64,000 nt of DNA from Veillonellaceae bacterium SB90 (GCA_902364065.1 CABJCJ010000003.1:45627-109626); one strand, 5' to 3'. Shown: positions 43,572-53,264, counted from the first letter of the stretch. Numbers and translations are program-made. Notes: generated by a model not told the origin, from the letters alone.

Positions 43572-43601
43572 TTGGACGGACGGCGTTCCTTCTGCTAGAC
43601 T
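43572..43601 (+). promoter_or_regulatory. Promoter of tmcAL
   Basis: TTGGAC (43572-43577) and TAGACT (43596-43601) are 18 bases apart and about 25 bases before the start codon. Confidence 0.6.
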
Positions 43602-43625
43602 GGAAGAAAGAACAGGAGGGTTTAC

Positions 43626-44855
43626 ATGCACGTCACAGGAATCATCGCCGAATACAATCCATTCCACAACGGCCATGCGTATCAGCTGCGCCGCATCCGC
43701 GAGAAGCGGCCCGATACCATCATCGCCGTCGCCATGAGCGGCAGCATTGTGCAGCGCGGGACGCCGGCCGTGCTCGACAAATGGCAGCGGGCCGAGCTTG
43801 CCATCGCAGGAGGCTGCGACCTCGTATGCGAGCTGCCCTTCCTCTTCGCGTGCCGCAGTGCGCAGGACTTCGCGCGCGGCGGCGTGCGGCTGCTCACGTC
43901 ACTCGGCATCAATGCGCTGGCCTTCGGCGCCGAAAGCGATGACCTCGGCCATCTGCGCGCCCTCGCCGCCGCCATCGATGCGCCGGAGACGCAGGAGCGC
44001 ACGGGCCGGCTCATACGCGAGGGGAAGTCCTACGCGCAGGCACTCACGGCCGCACTGCAAGGCCTTGGCTTTGCCCACGGGCCCGAGCTCCACAAAGCCA
44101 ACAACATCCTCGCCGTCGAATACCTGCGGGCCCTGCGCGGCACAGCCGTCACCCCCTTTCTCATCCAGCGCCGCGGGGCCGGCTACCATGAAGCGGATCT
44201 GCAGGAACTCGCAAGCGCTACGGCCATACGGCAGGCCCTGCGCACGAAAACGCCCGACTGGACCGCCCTCGCCGCCGCCATGCCGCCTGGGACGCTGCGT
44301 GTCCTGCAGGAGGCCTTCCCCGGGGCCATCCCGGAGCCCGATGCCCTGCTGCGCGCCCTGAAGCTCCGGCTGCTGACGCTCAGCCGCGATGACCTCATGG
44401 CGCAGTACGGCCTGCCCGCGGGCGAAGGCATAGAGAACCGCCTGCAGGAGGCGGCCGGGCGCGCCAAATCCACCGGGGACTTTCTCCAGGGCGTCGTCAC
44501 GAGCCGCTATGCAAAAAGCCGTGTCCAGCGTCTCATCCCCCACCTGCTGCTCCAGACGCCGCGCACCCTCGTGGCCGCTGCCGATGAAAAAGGCCCCTGC
44601 TACCTGCGCGTGCTTGCCTGCAGTGCACGCGGCTGCCTGCTGCTGCGCCGGGTCAAGTGCGAATCCCCCCTGCCCCTCATTACAAAGGTCGGCCCCTTCC
44701 TCCACTCCCGCGACCGCCTGCGCCTGCCGGAGCTGCCGCGTGAGCGCCAGATGCTCGCCTTTGACACCTTTGCCACGGAACTTCGCACGCTGACGCTGCC
44801 AAGCCTCTCGGCTCCCGACGACTTCACGCGCTCGCCGCGCTTCTTCAAGCCATGA
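43626..44855 (+). CDS. tmcAL: tRNA(Met) cytidine acetate ligase
   Basis: Acetylates C34 of elongator tRNA(Met) using acetate and ATP; formerly annotated as a nucleotidyltransferase (YlbM). The 409-residue protein has the nucleotidyltransferase motif EYNPFHNGH near residues 9-17, then AVAMSGSIVQRGTPAVLDKWQRAE (in part), and LHKANNILAVEYL. The C-terminus is less conserved. Codon use is strongly GC-biased like its neighbours. An AGGAGGG site precedes the ATG. Confidence 0.95.
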   Translation: MHVTGIIAEYNPFHNGHAYQLRRIREKRPDTIIAVAMSGSIVQRGTPAVLDKWQRAELAIAGGCDLVCELPFLFACRSAQDFARGGVRLLTSLGINALAFGAESDDLGHLRALAAAIDAPETQERTGRLIREGKSYAQALTAALQGLGFAHGPELHKANNILAVEYLRALRGTAVTPFLIQRRGAGYHEADLQELASATAIRQALRTKTPDWTALAAAMPPGTLRVLQEAFPGAIPEPDALLRALKLRLLTLSRDDLMAQYGLPAGEGIENRLQEAAGRAKSTGDFLQGVVTSRYAKSRVQRLIPHLLLQTPRTLVAAADEKGPCYLRVLACSARGCLLLRRVKCESPLPLITKVGPFLHSRDRLRLPELPRERQMLAFDTFATELRTLTLPSLSAPDDFTRSPRFFKP

Positions 44856-44887
44856 AGGTTGGAAGATTACAACTTTACATATTTTTA

Positions 44888-44916
44888 TTTACAAACAGCG
44901 TCAGTTGTTCTATAGT
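44888..44916 (+). promoter_or_regulatory. Promoter of the DUF815 ATPase gene
   Basis: TTTACA (44888-44893) and TATAGT (44911-44916) are 17 bases apart, leaving a leader of about 80 bases. Confidence 0.75.
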
Positions 44917-45002
44917 AGAGGAATATCCTTATCACGAACATAGATGGACACACAAAACGAACAGGACCATGAAACCATGACCATATGAAAGGAAGGATTT
45001 CC

Positions 45003-46250
45003 ATGTCTCAACGTCCTCATATCAAAGAGCTCCTGATCTGCCGCAGCCTGCTCTCCGACCCCGCCTGCCAGGCTCTCGCCGATGTCCTCTCGGGCCAGGA
45101 GGAGAAGGCCGGCACCTGTGCGGCGCTGCTCATTGAGACGGCCGAAGAGGTCGGCCTTTCCGGCAATCTGCTGCGCTCCTATCTGCTCTACCGCCTCGTC
45201 CATGACGCCAACCTCGCCGCGCAGACCACCGAGGTCAGCCGCGGCCCCATCGGCGAAAGCCTGCATCAGGCCTTCGTGCAGGACATCGCCCTGCTGCTGC
45301 CTTTCCTGACGCAGCCCGCCAGCGACTTCCTCGGCCTCGAGCTCCTCGACGACTACCAGCCGACCACGCCGCTCGCCACCGAGGCCTTCACGGCTCTGCA
45401 GGACTTCCTGGCAGGAGCTGAGACGGCCGAGGACTACGCCAAAGGCCTCCTCACGTATTACAGCCGCTACGGCTACGGCGACATTGCCTCCTACAAGGCC
45501 TTCCGCTGGGATGAAAAGAACCAGGTCCTCGTCGGCATCCGCCATTTCGAAGCCATGCAGATGGACGATATCATCGGCTATGCCCACCAGAAGGAACAGC
45601 TCATCGACAACACGGAAGCCTTCGTCCAGTGCAAGCCTGCGAACAACGTCCTGCTCGTCGGCGCGCGCGGCACGGGCAAGTCCTCTGCCGTCAAGGCGCT
45701 CGCCAACGTCTACTACCAGCGCGGCCTGCGCCTCCTGCAGCTCACCAAGCCCCAGCTCCAGAACCTGCCGGCCATCATGGAGAATTTGCGCTACTTCGCC
45801 AGCAAGCGCTTCATCATCTTCCTCGACGACCTCTCCTTTGAAGAGGCCGAGGCCGAATACAAATACCTCAAGTCCGCCATCGAAGGCGGTGTCGAGTCGC
45901 GCCCCGAGAACGTGCTCATCTACGCCACGTCCAACCGCCGCCACCTGATCCGCGAGCACTGGCGTGACCGCGCGGAGGGACAGGACGAGGTCTACCGCGA
46001 CGACAGCATCAATGAGACGATCTCGCTCTCCGACCGCTTCGGCCTCATCATCCAGTATTACGCGCCCGACCAGAAGGAATACCTCGCCATCATCGATCAC
46101 CGCCTGCGCAAGGCCGGCATCGAGCTCTCGCCCGAGGAACTCCGCATCGCCGGCACACGCTGGGAAATGACGCACAGCGGCCGCAGCGGCCGCACGGCCC
46201 AGCAGTTCGTCGCACATTACCTCGGCCAGCTCGACGGCTCCAACAACTGA
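45003..46250 (+). CDS. DUF815-family AAA ATPase
   Basis: A 415-residue protein of unknown cellular role. An N-terminal helical region of about 190 residues precedes the ATPase domain. Walker A is GARGTGKSS near 220, and the Walker B-like FLDDLSFE follows near 275. YATSNRRHLIREHW corresponds to the sensor/arginine-finger region of DUF815 proteins, and SDRFGLIIQYY also matches the family. ATG at 45003 has an AAAGGAAGG site upstream. It has its own promoter and terminator, so it is probably monocistronic. Confidence 0.87.
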   Translation: MSQRPHIKELLICRSLLSDPACQALADVLSGQEEKAGTCAALLIETAEEVGLSGNLLRSYLLYRLVHDANLAAQTTEVSRGPIGESLHQAFVQDIALLLPFLTQPASDFLGLELLDDYQPTTPLATEAFTALQDFLAGAETAEDYAKGLLTYYSRYGYGDIASYKAFRWDEKNQVLVGIRHFEAMQMDDIIGYAHQKEQLIDNTEAFVQCKPANNVLLVGARGTGKSSAVKALANVYYQRGLRLLQLTKPQLQNLPAIMENLRYFASKRFIIFLDDLSFEEAEAEYKYLKSAIEGGVESRPENVLIYATSNRRHLIREHWRDRAEGQDEVYRDDSINETISLSDRFGLIIQYYAPDQKEYLAIIDHRLRKAGIELSPEELRIAGTRWEMTHSGRSGRTAQQFVAHYLGQLDGSNN

Positions 46251-46272
46251 AGCCTTTCCCACATAAGCAGCA

Positions 46273-46323
46273 AAAAGGAACCTGCCGCTCGAAGCAACTC
46301 GCTTCATGCGGCAGGTTCCTTTT
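46273..46323. terminator. Bidirectional terminator between the DUF815 and lipid kinase genes
   Basis: A 16-bp perfect stem (46273-46288 with 46308-46323) has an additional inner GAAGC/GCTTC pairing and A/T runs on both outer sides. Confidence 0.92.
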
Positions 46324-46352
46324 CTATATCTGCGTTTCTGCGCTGTGATGAT

Positions 46353-47273
46353 TCAGCAATAGATGGCCACGGCCTGCGGCATCGTATCGATCGTCAGCGG
46401 CAGCATCGGGCCGCACTCCCCGTCGATATCGCTCTCCACGGGAATGCCCGACTCGATGTGGAAATGCTTTGCCTGCACGTGCAGCACATCCTCGCGCTCC
46501 GACACGGGCTTGCCCGCGATGAGATCTGCCGACAGGGCCATGAGCTTCGGAATGCTGCACTTGCCGATGGACAGGAGGTCGAGCTTGCCGTCATCGACCT
46601 CGACGTGCTCGGCCACATTCTTCATGCTGCCGACCACGGCACTGTTGATGACGACAAACAGGAACGTCTCGAGCTCATACAGCCGGCCGTCCGCTTCCAC
46701 TTTCAGCGGGAAATAGCGGAACTTCGGCAGATCGCCGATACCCTTTAAATAATAGGCCATCTTGCCGAGGGAATTCTTGAACCGCGCGTTGACCTCATGC
46801 GCGATGCAGGCCATGGCCCCGCCACTGGCCACATTGATGAAATACGTATCGTCGACGAGCCCGAGATCCACACGGCGGCTGCGCCCTGCGGCAATGATGT
46901 CGATATAGGCCTCGAGATCCTCATTGACGCCGAGATACGTGGCGAAATCATTCGACGTGCCGCTGCCAATGATGCCGAGCGGCAGATCGAGCCCGCCCTT
47001 CATCATGAGATTGACGATTTCGTGGACCGTGCCGTCGCCGCCCGCCACGAGCAGTCCATCAGGCTGCATCTCCTGCACGAAGGGGATGAACTCCTCATTG
47101 CCCTCGCGGCGCGTGCGATACAGGATGACTGCGATATGGCGACGCTGGAACGCCTCAATGATCCAGTCCAGCTTATTCTTGAACGCTGCATGGCCAGAAA
47201 CCGGATTATAGAAGAGAACCAATTTTTTCAACGATACTTCCTCCATTTCCTCTACTTTCTTGACAAGACTCAT
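46353..47273 (-). CDS. Diacylglycerol/lipid kinase family protein (YegS/DgkB-like)
   Basis: ATP-dependent lipid kinase of 306 residues. LFYNPVSGHAAFKNKL marks the start of the domain, and the nucleotide motif GGDGTVHE lies near 78-85. GSGTSNDFATYLG and DVDLGLVDDTYFINVASGG-type sequence follow. Residues near the C-terminus (DIDGEC) fit the family's last conserved block. The start overlaps the flippase gene by 4 bases, suggesting coupled translation and a joint envelope role. Confidence 0.9.
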   Translation of the reverse strand: MSLVKKVEEMEEVSLKKLVLFYNPVSGHAAFKNKLDWIIEAFQRRHIAVILYRTRREGNEEFIPFVQEMQPDGLLVAGGDGTVHEIVNLMMKGGLDLPLGIIGSGTSNDFATYLGVNEDLEAYIDIIAAGRSRRVDLGLVDDTYFINVASGGAMACIAHEVNARFKNSLGKMAYYLKGIGDLPKFRYFPLKVEADGRLYELETFLFVVINSAVVGSMKNVAEHVEVDDGKLDLLSIGKCSIPKLMALSADLIAGKPVSEREDVLHVQAKHFHIESGIPVESDIDGECGPMLPLTIDTMPQAVAIYC

Positions 47274-48967
47274 TTAAACACGCCGATGCGGCGCAGGGCG
47301 CGGATGCCGATGCGGCCGATCAGCGGGATGCGCACGAGATCCTCCTCGAGCAGGCCGCCGATGAGCAGCATGACGGCGATGTAGACAAAGCAGCCGAAGA
47401 ACACCGCGCCGAACGTCGAAATGGCGCCGATGGCCCACCAGGCGTACGTCCACTCATAGAAGAAGTAGACGGCAGCTGCCATGACCGCAGCTGAAAAAAT
47501 CGTCTTGAGGAGCTGCGGGATCTCCATGCGGTAGCCGATGAACTTGTAGATGAAGAACAAATTGATGATGGCTGCGACGCCCATGTCGGCAGCCGTTGCC
47601 CAGGCCGCACCCATGATGCCGAGCCAGGGGATGGCCGTGAGTTCCCAGTTCAGGATGACCTTGGCCGCCGCTGCGAGAATCATGTTGACCATCGGGATGG
47701 TCGGATGGCCGAGGCCCTGCAGGATGCCCGTCGAGACCTGATGCAGGCCGAGCAGCACGATGCTGACGGCCGAGATCATGACGGCAGGGCCGGCGCCCGG
47801 CGCATTGTAGATGAGGGATGCGATCGGCGTCGCGAGCACGAAGACGATGACAAAGGCCGGGAAGCAAACGAAATTCGAGATGCGCACCGAGGCCGCCGTC
47901 TGATTGTAGACGCGCTTCATGTCGCGCAGCGCGCGCGCTTCCGAAATGGCCGGCACGATGCTCATCGCCATCGAGGCCGTGATGATGCACGAGAGGTTGA
48001 CGAGCGGCACTGCCATGCCCGTCAGGTAACCGAAGAGCTCCGTCGCCTCATTGACGCTGTAGCCGGCTACTTCCAGGCGCTGCGGCACGATCATGAGATC
48101 GAGGTTCGAGACGACCGGCAGCATGATGCTCGCCGCCGACACCGGCAGCGACAGCGTGAAGATGCGCCGCACGATGCGGAAGACCGATTCATGCTCGGTC
48201 CCCGGCAGCGGCTGGATGTCCTTGCCGTAATCGCGCTCGATGTCGCGGTCGAGCTTCCACTGGTAATAGACGAGCACGATGAGGCCCGTCACCGCGCCGG
48301 CAAGCGCGCCGAGAGAAGCGCCGGCCGCCGCGTAGTCGAGGCCCCAGGGCAGGAAGAGCTGCGCCAGGAGGATCATCGTGATGACGCGGAAAATCTGCTC
48401 GACAATCTGCGAAACGGCCGTCGGCGTCATGCGCTGCCAGCCCTGCAGATAGCCGCGCGAGCTCGCGAGCAGCGTCACGAAGAAAACGGTCGGCGCGAGC
48501 ACGACCATCGACATATAGGCGCGCGGATCACGGATGAAATGCCATTCGATGAGCCAGTCTGCCGCAAAGTACGTCAACACCGAGAAGAAGAGGCCCGTCA
48601 CGACCATCAGCGCCATCGAAATGTGGAAGACACGCTTGGCCCCGAAAATATCCTTGAGCGCCACGCGCTCCGCCGTGATGATGGAGATGGCCACCGGCAC
48701 GCCGGCCTGGGATACCGTCATGGCAAAGAAGTAAATCGGGAAAGCCATCTGATAGAGGCCGATGCCCTCGCCGCCGAGGATACGCGATACGAAGATCCAG
48801 TTCAACGAACCGATGACCTTGACGACAAAGCCGGCAATCGTCAGGATGAAGGTGCCCTTGAGGAACGATTCGCCCTTGGACTTCATTTCCTCCGCTGGTT
48901 CCGTTCCGAGCGCGGAAGCCTCCATCTCTACTTTTTTTTCTACATCTTGCTTGCTAATTGAAAACAC
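47270..48967 (-). CDS. MOP-superfamily flippase (SpoVB/MurJ-like polysaccharide exporter)
   Basis: Integral membrane protein of 565 residues with about fourteen hydrophobic segments. KGTFILTIAGFVVKVIGSLNWIFVSR (in part) near residues 37-60 is the family start. ISIITAERVALKD and SSRGYLQGWQRMTPTAVSQIVEQ (in part) match SpoVB-like members. Likely cargo is a lipid-linked sugar or a peptidoglycan precursor. The annotated GTG at 48967 lacks a strong ribosome binding site; ATG at 48886 with GGAGGAA close by is an alternative. Confidence 0.9.
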   Translation of the reverse strand: MFSISKQDVEKKVEMEASALGTEPAEEMKSKGESFLKGTFILTIAGFVVKVIGSLNWIFVSRILGGEGIGLYQMAFPIYFFAMTVSQAGVPVAISIITAERVALKDIFGAKRVFHISMALMVVTGLFFSVLTYFAADWLIEWHFIRDPRAYMSMVVLAPTVFFVTLLASSRGYLQGWQRMTPTAVSQIVEQIFRVITMILLAQLFLPWGLDYAAAGASLGALAGAVTGLIVLVYYQWKLDRDIERDYGKDIQPLPGTEHESVFRIVRRIFTLSLPVSAASIMLPVVSNLDLMIVPQRLEVAGYSVNEATELFGYLTGMAVPLVNLSCIITASMAMSIVPAISEARALRDMKRVYNQTAASVRISNFVCFPAFVIVFVLATPIASLIYNAPGAGPAVMISAVSIVLLGLHQVSTGILQGLGHPTIPMVNMILAAAAKVILNWELTAIPWLGIMGAAWATAADMGVAAIINLFFIYKFIGYRMEIPQLLKTIFSAAVMAAAVYFFYEWTYAWWAIGAISTFGAVFFGCFVYIAVMLLIGGLLEEDLVRIPLIGRIGIRALRRIGVFK

Positions 48968-49041
48968 CGCCTACGTGCGCAGATACACTGCCAGGATTAA
49001 AATAGAAATAAGAGAGGCAGGTTCCCCCGCCTCGTTCTCTT

Positions 49042-49070
49042 TTGCAAAAAGAATAAAATGTCGTTATAAT
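49042..49070 (+). promoter_or_regulatory. Promoter of the DUF4931-like gene
   Basis: TTGCAA (49042-49047) and TATAAT (49065-49070) are 17 bases apart. Just upstream an 8-bp hairpin (49014-49021 with 49026-49033) lies in the divergent spacer before the flippase gene. Confidence 0.75.
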
Positions 49071-49163
49071 GGTACTCAACATTGAGATTATATCATCATT
49101 GCGCCAATCAATCCAGTATTTCTTTGCAGGAACTGCCTGCAAAAACCAGAAAGGAGTCCCGGC

Positions 49164-49937
49164 ATGGACATCAACCTCATGGGCTTCGATATCAGCATCG
49201 GACGCCAGAAACCAGAAACCATCCGTCATCAGGAAAATGACTGCCCCTTCTGTGACCGCAGCCAGCTCACGGACATCCTTGCCACCGAAGGCGACATGAT
49301 CTTCCTGCGCAATAAATACAACGTCATTGAGGGAGCCGACCAGTTCGTCCTCATCGAGGGCAGCGCCTGCCACAGCGATATGCCCGACTACACGAAAGAG
49401 CACATGCACGCGCTCATCCGCTTCGGCCTGCGCATGTGGCAGGACCTGCTCACGAGCGGCCGTTACGAAGCCGTGCTCTTCTTCAAGAACTACGGGCCGT
49501 TCTCGGGCGGCACCATCCGCCATCCGCACATGCAGCTCATCGGCCTGCCTCACGTCAAGCGCGAGCTGCTCTGCCAGCCTGAGGAATTCGAAGGCCCCGC
49601 CATCGCCAGGCGGCATGGCGTGACGCTCAACGTCTCCACCGTGCCGCGCATCGGCTTCTGGGAATTCAACATCGTGCCCGAATCGCTCACAGATGAAGCC
49701 GTCGCGACGCTCGCCGACTTCATCCAGCTCACCGTCGATTACCTCATGCACCGCTTTGCCGCGCAGACCAGGAGCTACAACATCTTCTTCTACGAAAACG
49801 ACGGCCGCATCGCCGTCAAGATCCTGCCGCGCTTCGCCACGCCGCCTATCTACGTCGGCTACGGCATCCACTTCCGCCCGAGCAGCCTGACTTCCGTCAT
49901 CGACGAGATGCAAAAGCTCTACTTCGCGGAAGAATGA
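49164..49937 (+). CDS. DUF4931-like protein related to galactose-1-phosphate uridylyltransferase (HIT fold)
   Basis: A 257-residue protein. NDCPFCDR near residues 25-32 is a probable zinc-binding pair of cysteines. FSGGTIRHPHMQLIGLP near 115-131 carries the HPHxQ arrangement seen in GalT-type enzymes. Its reaction is unknown; nucleotidyl transfer or hydrolysis is a reasonable guess. The gene is read divergently from the flippase and ends at the repeat region. GAAAGGAG precedes the ATG. Confidence 0.65.
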   Translation: MDINLMGFDISIGRQKPETIRHQENDCPFCDRSQLTDILATEGDMIFLRNKYNVIEGADQFVLIEGSACHSDMPDYTKEHMHALIRFGLRMWQDLLTSGRYEAVLFFKNYGPFSGGTIRHPHMQLIGLPHVKRELLCQPEEFEGPAIARRHGVTLNVSTVPRIGFWEFNIVPESLTDEAVATLADFIQLTVDYLMHRFAAQTRSYNIFFYENDGRIAVKILPRFATPPIYVGYGIHFRPSSLTSVIDEMQKLYFAEE

Positions 49938-49945
49938 TAAAACAC

Positions 49946-49991
49946 CTCATCCGTCAGCCTGCGGCTGCCACCTTCCCCAGAGGGGAAGGCA
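49946..49991 (+). repeat. Intergenic repeat module with two small hairpins
   Basis: Directly after the DUF4931-like stop the module has CAGCC-TGC-GGCTG and CCTTCCCC-AGA-GGGGAAGG palindromes. A similar CCTTCCCC...GGGGAAGG unit ends the other repeat region at 63689-63711. No T-run follows, so it is not a typical terminator. The 49938-50451 gap otherwise holds the long palindrome and its flanks; no gene is supported. Confidence 0.7.
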
Positions 49992-50079
49992 CGCGCTTTG
50001 TGACGCTCGTATGTTCTGCCGAAGGGCGCGGTGGAAGAGGTCCATGTTCTGCCGAAGAGCAAGAGCCTAAGCGGAGGGA

Positions 50080-50347
50080 TGTATTCCGCCTGGAGGCGCG
50101 CAGCGATTGCCCGCGATAATACCTGAGGGAACGAGGGCGCATAAGCGGAGCGTTGGCGCCTGGCGTTAAGAAGGGATTTTTTCCTTGCCAGCTTCCTGGC
50201 GAACGAGCGTCGTTCAAGCAGCGCGCGTTTCGCACGTTCGTCAGGCTTCGTTAAAAAGGAAAAAAACCTTTAGCCAGCCGACTTCGCACAGCGTTGCGCC
50301 CTCGTCCCCGTCTTTCACATTCAGCTGCGCGCTGAAGCCGGAATACA
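50080..50347. repeat. Long palindromic intergenic element, copy 1 (268 bp)
   Basis: Both ends pair: TGTATTCCG (50080-50088) with CGGAATACA (50339-50347). Further in, GCGCGCAGC pairs with GCTGCGCGC, ACGAGGGCGCA with TGCGCCCTCGT, and AAGGGATTTTTTCC with a GGAAAAAAACCTT-type arm. The central stem is GCGAACGAGCG with CGCACGTTCGT. The whole can fold into a single long hairpin. It lies between convergent genes. Copy 2 is at 63228-63496, and several pairs differ between copies by compensatory changes. Confidence 0.9.
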
Positions 50348-50451
50348 TCCCGCAGCGCCGTCTCTTCGCCCGCATCTGCCAGCAGTAAAAGACGTCCATG
50401 AACAAAAAGTCACATTCTGACAATCAGGTCAAGAATGTGACTTTTTCATTC

Positions 50452-51177
50452 CTATATCTCGTAAGCCGGGCCGTCGTCGAGCTCCTGTTTGAGCATGCGC
50501 CAGTCCGGGCAGAAGCGGTCCATGCGGGCGTGGAAGGCTGGACCGTGATTGTGCACCCAGAGATGCGTGAGCTCGTGGAGCATGATGTAGCGCAGGATGG
50601 CCGGCCGGTACTGGGCGAGCTTGAGATTGAGCCAGATGCGGCCCGCCGCGGTGTTGCAGGTCCCCCAGCGCGTCTTCATCTTCTTGATGCGGTACTCCCG
50701 CGGGCGGCGGCCGACGATGGCCTCGGCCTCGCCCTGCAGCGCCTCGATGCCCTGTGCGAGCCGCGCGCGGTACCACTCTTCAATGGCCTTCTGACGCTCC
50801 TCAGCCCCCAGCGAAGCCTCCGCGTGGAGCAGAAGCCTGCCCGCCCGGACGCAGACGACAGGCCGCCGCGCAGGGCTTTCCCGCACGGTCAGCACATAGG
50901 GCCTGCCCCAGAGATAGAAGACCTCGCCCGTCTCATAGCGGTGCTCGGGCAGATGCGGCCGCAAAGCAGCTCTTGCCCGCTGTTTCTCAACCCAGGGCCA
51001 GTCGCGCCGCAGCAGCCGCCCGATCTCGTCATCGCTCAAACGCCGCGGCGCCGTGACGCGCACCTCGCCCGTCTCGCGGTCCACGCGCACATAGAAATTC
51101 TTGATGGCCTTGCGCGTGACGGCGACAGCCGTACCGGAAACCATCAGCTGCGAAACGGCCCCTGCTCTCCTTTTCAT
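50452..51177 (-). CDS. YgjP-like (DUF45) M48-type metallopeptidase domain protein
   Basis: A 241-residue protein of the YgjP/DUF45 family. The zinc motif HELTHLWVHNHGPAFHARMDRFCPDW (in part) near 200-225 gives HExxH with a third His. The upstream KMKTRWGTCN block is characteristic. Role unknown, usually predicted as a protease. ATG at 51177 lies one base after the hslO stop, so the two are translationally linked. Confidence 0.9.
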   Translation of the reverse strand: MKRRAGAVSQLMVSGTAVAVTRKAIKNFYVRVDRETGEVRVTAPRRLSDDEIGRLLRRDWPWVEKQRARAALRPHLPEHRYETGEVFYLWGRPYVLTVRESPARRPVVCVRAGRLLLHAEASLGAEERQKAIEEWYRARLAQGIEALQGEAEAIVGRRPREYRIKKMKTRWGTCNTAAGRIWLNLKLAQYRPAILRYIMLHELTHLWVHNHGPAFHARMDRFCPDWRMLKQELDDGPAYEI

Positions 51178-51178
51178 C

Positions 51179-52081
51179 TCAGTCCTGCGGCTTCTGGCGG
51201 TCTGCCATGGCGTGATCGTAGATGGCCTGCAGCTCCTCGCCCGTGAACTGGTAGCGCTCGCCGCAGAACGGGCAGCATGCCTCCGCATGGCCGTCCTCCA
51301 CGAGGGACTTGAGGTCCTTCTCGCCGAGGCTCAGGAGCACCTCGCTGACGCGCTGCTTCGAGCAGTGGCAGCGGAAGGCCAGTTCCGTTTCCGTCAGGTA
51401 GTGGATATCGAAGCCCTTGAGCACGGCCGCGATGATGCCTTTGGCATCGTAGCCCTCATCCACCATGTGCGAGACGGAGTTCACCTCACGCAGATTCGCT
51501 TCGAGGCGGTCGAGGACCTCGTCACTGACATCGGGCAGCGGCTGCAGGATGAAGCCGCCCGCACCGATGCAGGCAATGCGGTCGCCGGCATGGCCGACGA
51601 GCACGCCGAGGCCGACGCTCGACGGCGTCTGCTCGGAGACGTAGAGGTATTTCGTCAGGTCGTCGGCGATCTCACCGTCCGTCAGCGGCGCGCTGCCCGT
51701 CACGGGGTTGCGCAGTCCCGTGAAGCGCGTGACCGTTACCGTGCCGTCCGTGCCGACACCGCCGCCGACATCGATCTTGCCCTTGTCATTCTGCGGCAAT
51801 TCAACATGCGGATTGACGACATAGCCGCGCACGAAGCCCTCGGGCGTGGCATCGGCCGTGACCCGGCCGAGCGGCCCGTGGCCATCGAACGTCACGGTCA
51901 GGGCTTCCTGATTCTTGAGATTGGCCGCGAGCAAAAGCGCGCCCGTCATCGTGCGGCCGAGCGCCGCCGCGGCGACGGCGTGGCAGTCATGGCGGCGAAT
52001 GGCCTCATTGACGAGATTCGTCGTGACGGCAGCGTAGATGCGCACACCCTCTGCCGTCGCTTTTACAAGATGATCTTTCAT
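51179..52081 (-). CDS. hslO: Redox-regulated molecular chaperone Hsp33
   Basis: Holdase activated by oxidative unfolding; 300 residues. The C-terminal zinc/redox switch has CHC near 240 and CPFC near 271, with the typical spacing of about 30 residues. The N-terminal domain has the usual RIYAAVTTNLVNEA start. All four cysteines are intact, so redox regulation should work. Confidence 0.96.
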   Translation of the reverse strand: MKDHLVKATAEGVRIYAAVTTNLVNEAIRRHDCHAVAAAALGRTMTGALLLAANLKNQEALTVTFDGHGPLGRVTADATPEGFVRGYVVNPHVELPQNDKGKIDVGGGVGTDGTVTVTRFTGLRNPVTGSAPLTDGEIADDLTKYLYVSEQTPSSVGLGVLVGHAGDRIACIGAGGFILQPLPDVSDEVLDRLEANLREVNSVSHMVDEGYDAKGIIAAVLKGFDIHYLTETELAFRCHCSKQRVSEVLLSLGEKDLKSLVEDGHAEACCPFCGERYQFTGEELQAIYDHAMADRQKPQD

Positions 52082-52111
52082 ATATGAATAATTAACTCCT
52101 TTTTGTGAGAT

Positions 52112-52681
52112 TCATGCCTTGGGAGGCAGCGTGAGCTCGGCGAGCACCTCATCCGTATCGATGTCATGGATGCGGATCGTCTCGTCCTGCCAGACGGCGA
52201 TGGTGTTGCGGCCGTCCGGACGCTTGGAAAGGGCGGCCGAGCCAGGATTCACGAAAACGGTATTGCCGCGCTGCTCGAGCACCGTCACATGGACATGGCC
52301 GCTGATGAAGACATCCGCCTTCAGGTGCGCCGCCATCGCCTCCTTTTCCGCATCCGTCATGACAGCATCGCCGTGCGTGATGATGATGCGGCGCCCCTCC
52401 CAGACGACGTAGGCATACGGCGCGAGGATGGGCGTCTCGAGGCAGCTCGCATCGACGGAGGAGTCACAGTTGCCGCGCGCAATGACGACGGGGACTTCCG
52501 AATGATTGATGCGTTCCACGAGGCCGGCCGGATTGTAATCCGCCTTCATCGGATTGCGCGGGCCGTGATAGAGTACATCCCCGGCATGCAGGATGAGGTC
52601 CGCATCGTGGAAATGCTTGTCGTAAGCCTTGGCCCAGGCCATCTCATGGCCGTGCGTATCGCTGATGATACCGATTTTCAT
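52112..52681 (-). CDS. YfcE/MJ0936-type metallophosphoesterase
   Basis: Phosphodiesterase-like protein of 189 residues. Metal-binding motifs are IISDTHGH near 5-12, HAGDV near 36-40, ARGNCDS near 72-78, ITHGD and SGHVHV near 132-137. All are intact. E. coli YfcE hydrolyses phosphodiesters in vitro; the natural substrate is unknown. AAAGGAGAG precedes the ATG at 52681. It lies 115 bases after ribH on the same strand and may share that transcript. Confidence 0.92.
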   Translation of the reverse strand: MKIGIISDTHGHEMAWAKAYDKHFHDADLILHAGDVLYHGPRNPMKADYNPAGLVERINHSEVPVVIARGNCDSSVDASCLETPILAPYAYVVWEGRRIIITHGDAVMTDAEKEAMAAHLKADVFISGHVHVTVLEQRGNTVFVNPGSAALSKRPDGRNTIAVWQDETIRIHDIDTDEVLAELTLPPKA

Positions 52682-52796
52682 AAAAATGCTCTCCTTTCGG
52701 CAAGATAGCAAGATACGCCTGGCAGCAGACCGTCTTACGGACAGCGCCGCCAAGCGCATAAAGATCGATGGATTGTTGCAGATAAACGGGCTGAAA

Positions 52797-53264
52797 TCAG
52801 CCGATGTTCTTGAGCAGGTTGGCCATCTCCATGGCAGCCATGGCGCCATCGACGCCCTTGTTGCCGGCTTTCGTGCCCGCACGCTCAATGGCCTGCTCGA
52901 TGTTCTCCGTCGTCACGACGCTGAAGATCGTCGGCACGCCCGTCTGCAGGCCGACCTGGGCGACGCCCTTGGAAACCTCATTGCAGACGTAATCGTAATG
53001 CGTCGTCGAACCGCGGATGACGGCGCCGAGGCAGATGACGGCATCGTATTTGCCCGACTCCGCCATCTTCTTGGCGACGATGGGGATCTCAAAGGCGCCC
53101 GGGACCCAGGCGACATCGATATCCTCGTCCTTCGCCTCGTGACGGTGCAGCGTATCGAGTGCGCCGCTTAAAAGCTTGCTCGTGATGAACTCATTGAAAC
53201 GTGCGACGACGAGGCCGAACTTGAGGCCCTTGCCCGTCACAAAACCTTCCATTACATTTGCCAT
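52797..53264 (-). CDS. ribH: 6,7-dimethyl-8-ribityllumazine synthase
   Basis: Condenses the pyrimidine and dihydroxybutanone phosphate to lumazine. The 155-residue protein has [14 protein letters not shown] near 20-33, VPGAFEIP near 55-62, [14 protein letters not shown] near 83-96 and a late GNKG segment. These match the lumazine-binding and pentamer-interface motifs. It is the last enzyme gene of the rib operon. Confidence 0.97.
   Translation of the reverse strand: MANVMEGFVTGKGLKFGLVVARFNEFITSKLLSGALDTLHRHEAKDEDIDVAWVPGAFEIPIVAKKMAESGKYDAVICLGAVIRGSTTHYDYVCNEVSKGVAQVGLQTGVPTIFSVVTTENIEQAIERAGTKAGNKGVDGAMAAMEMANLLKNIG

Noticed and set aside
49946..50347. Insertion sequence with transposase in the left repeat region
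   Set aside because: No transposase motif or frame of suitable length is present; the DNA is palindromic and non-coding.
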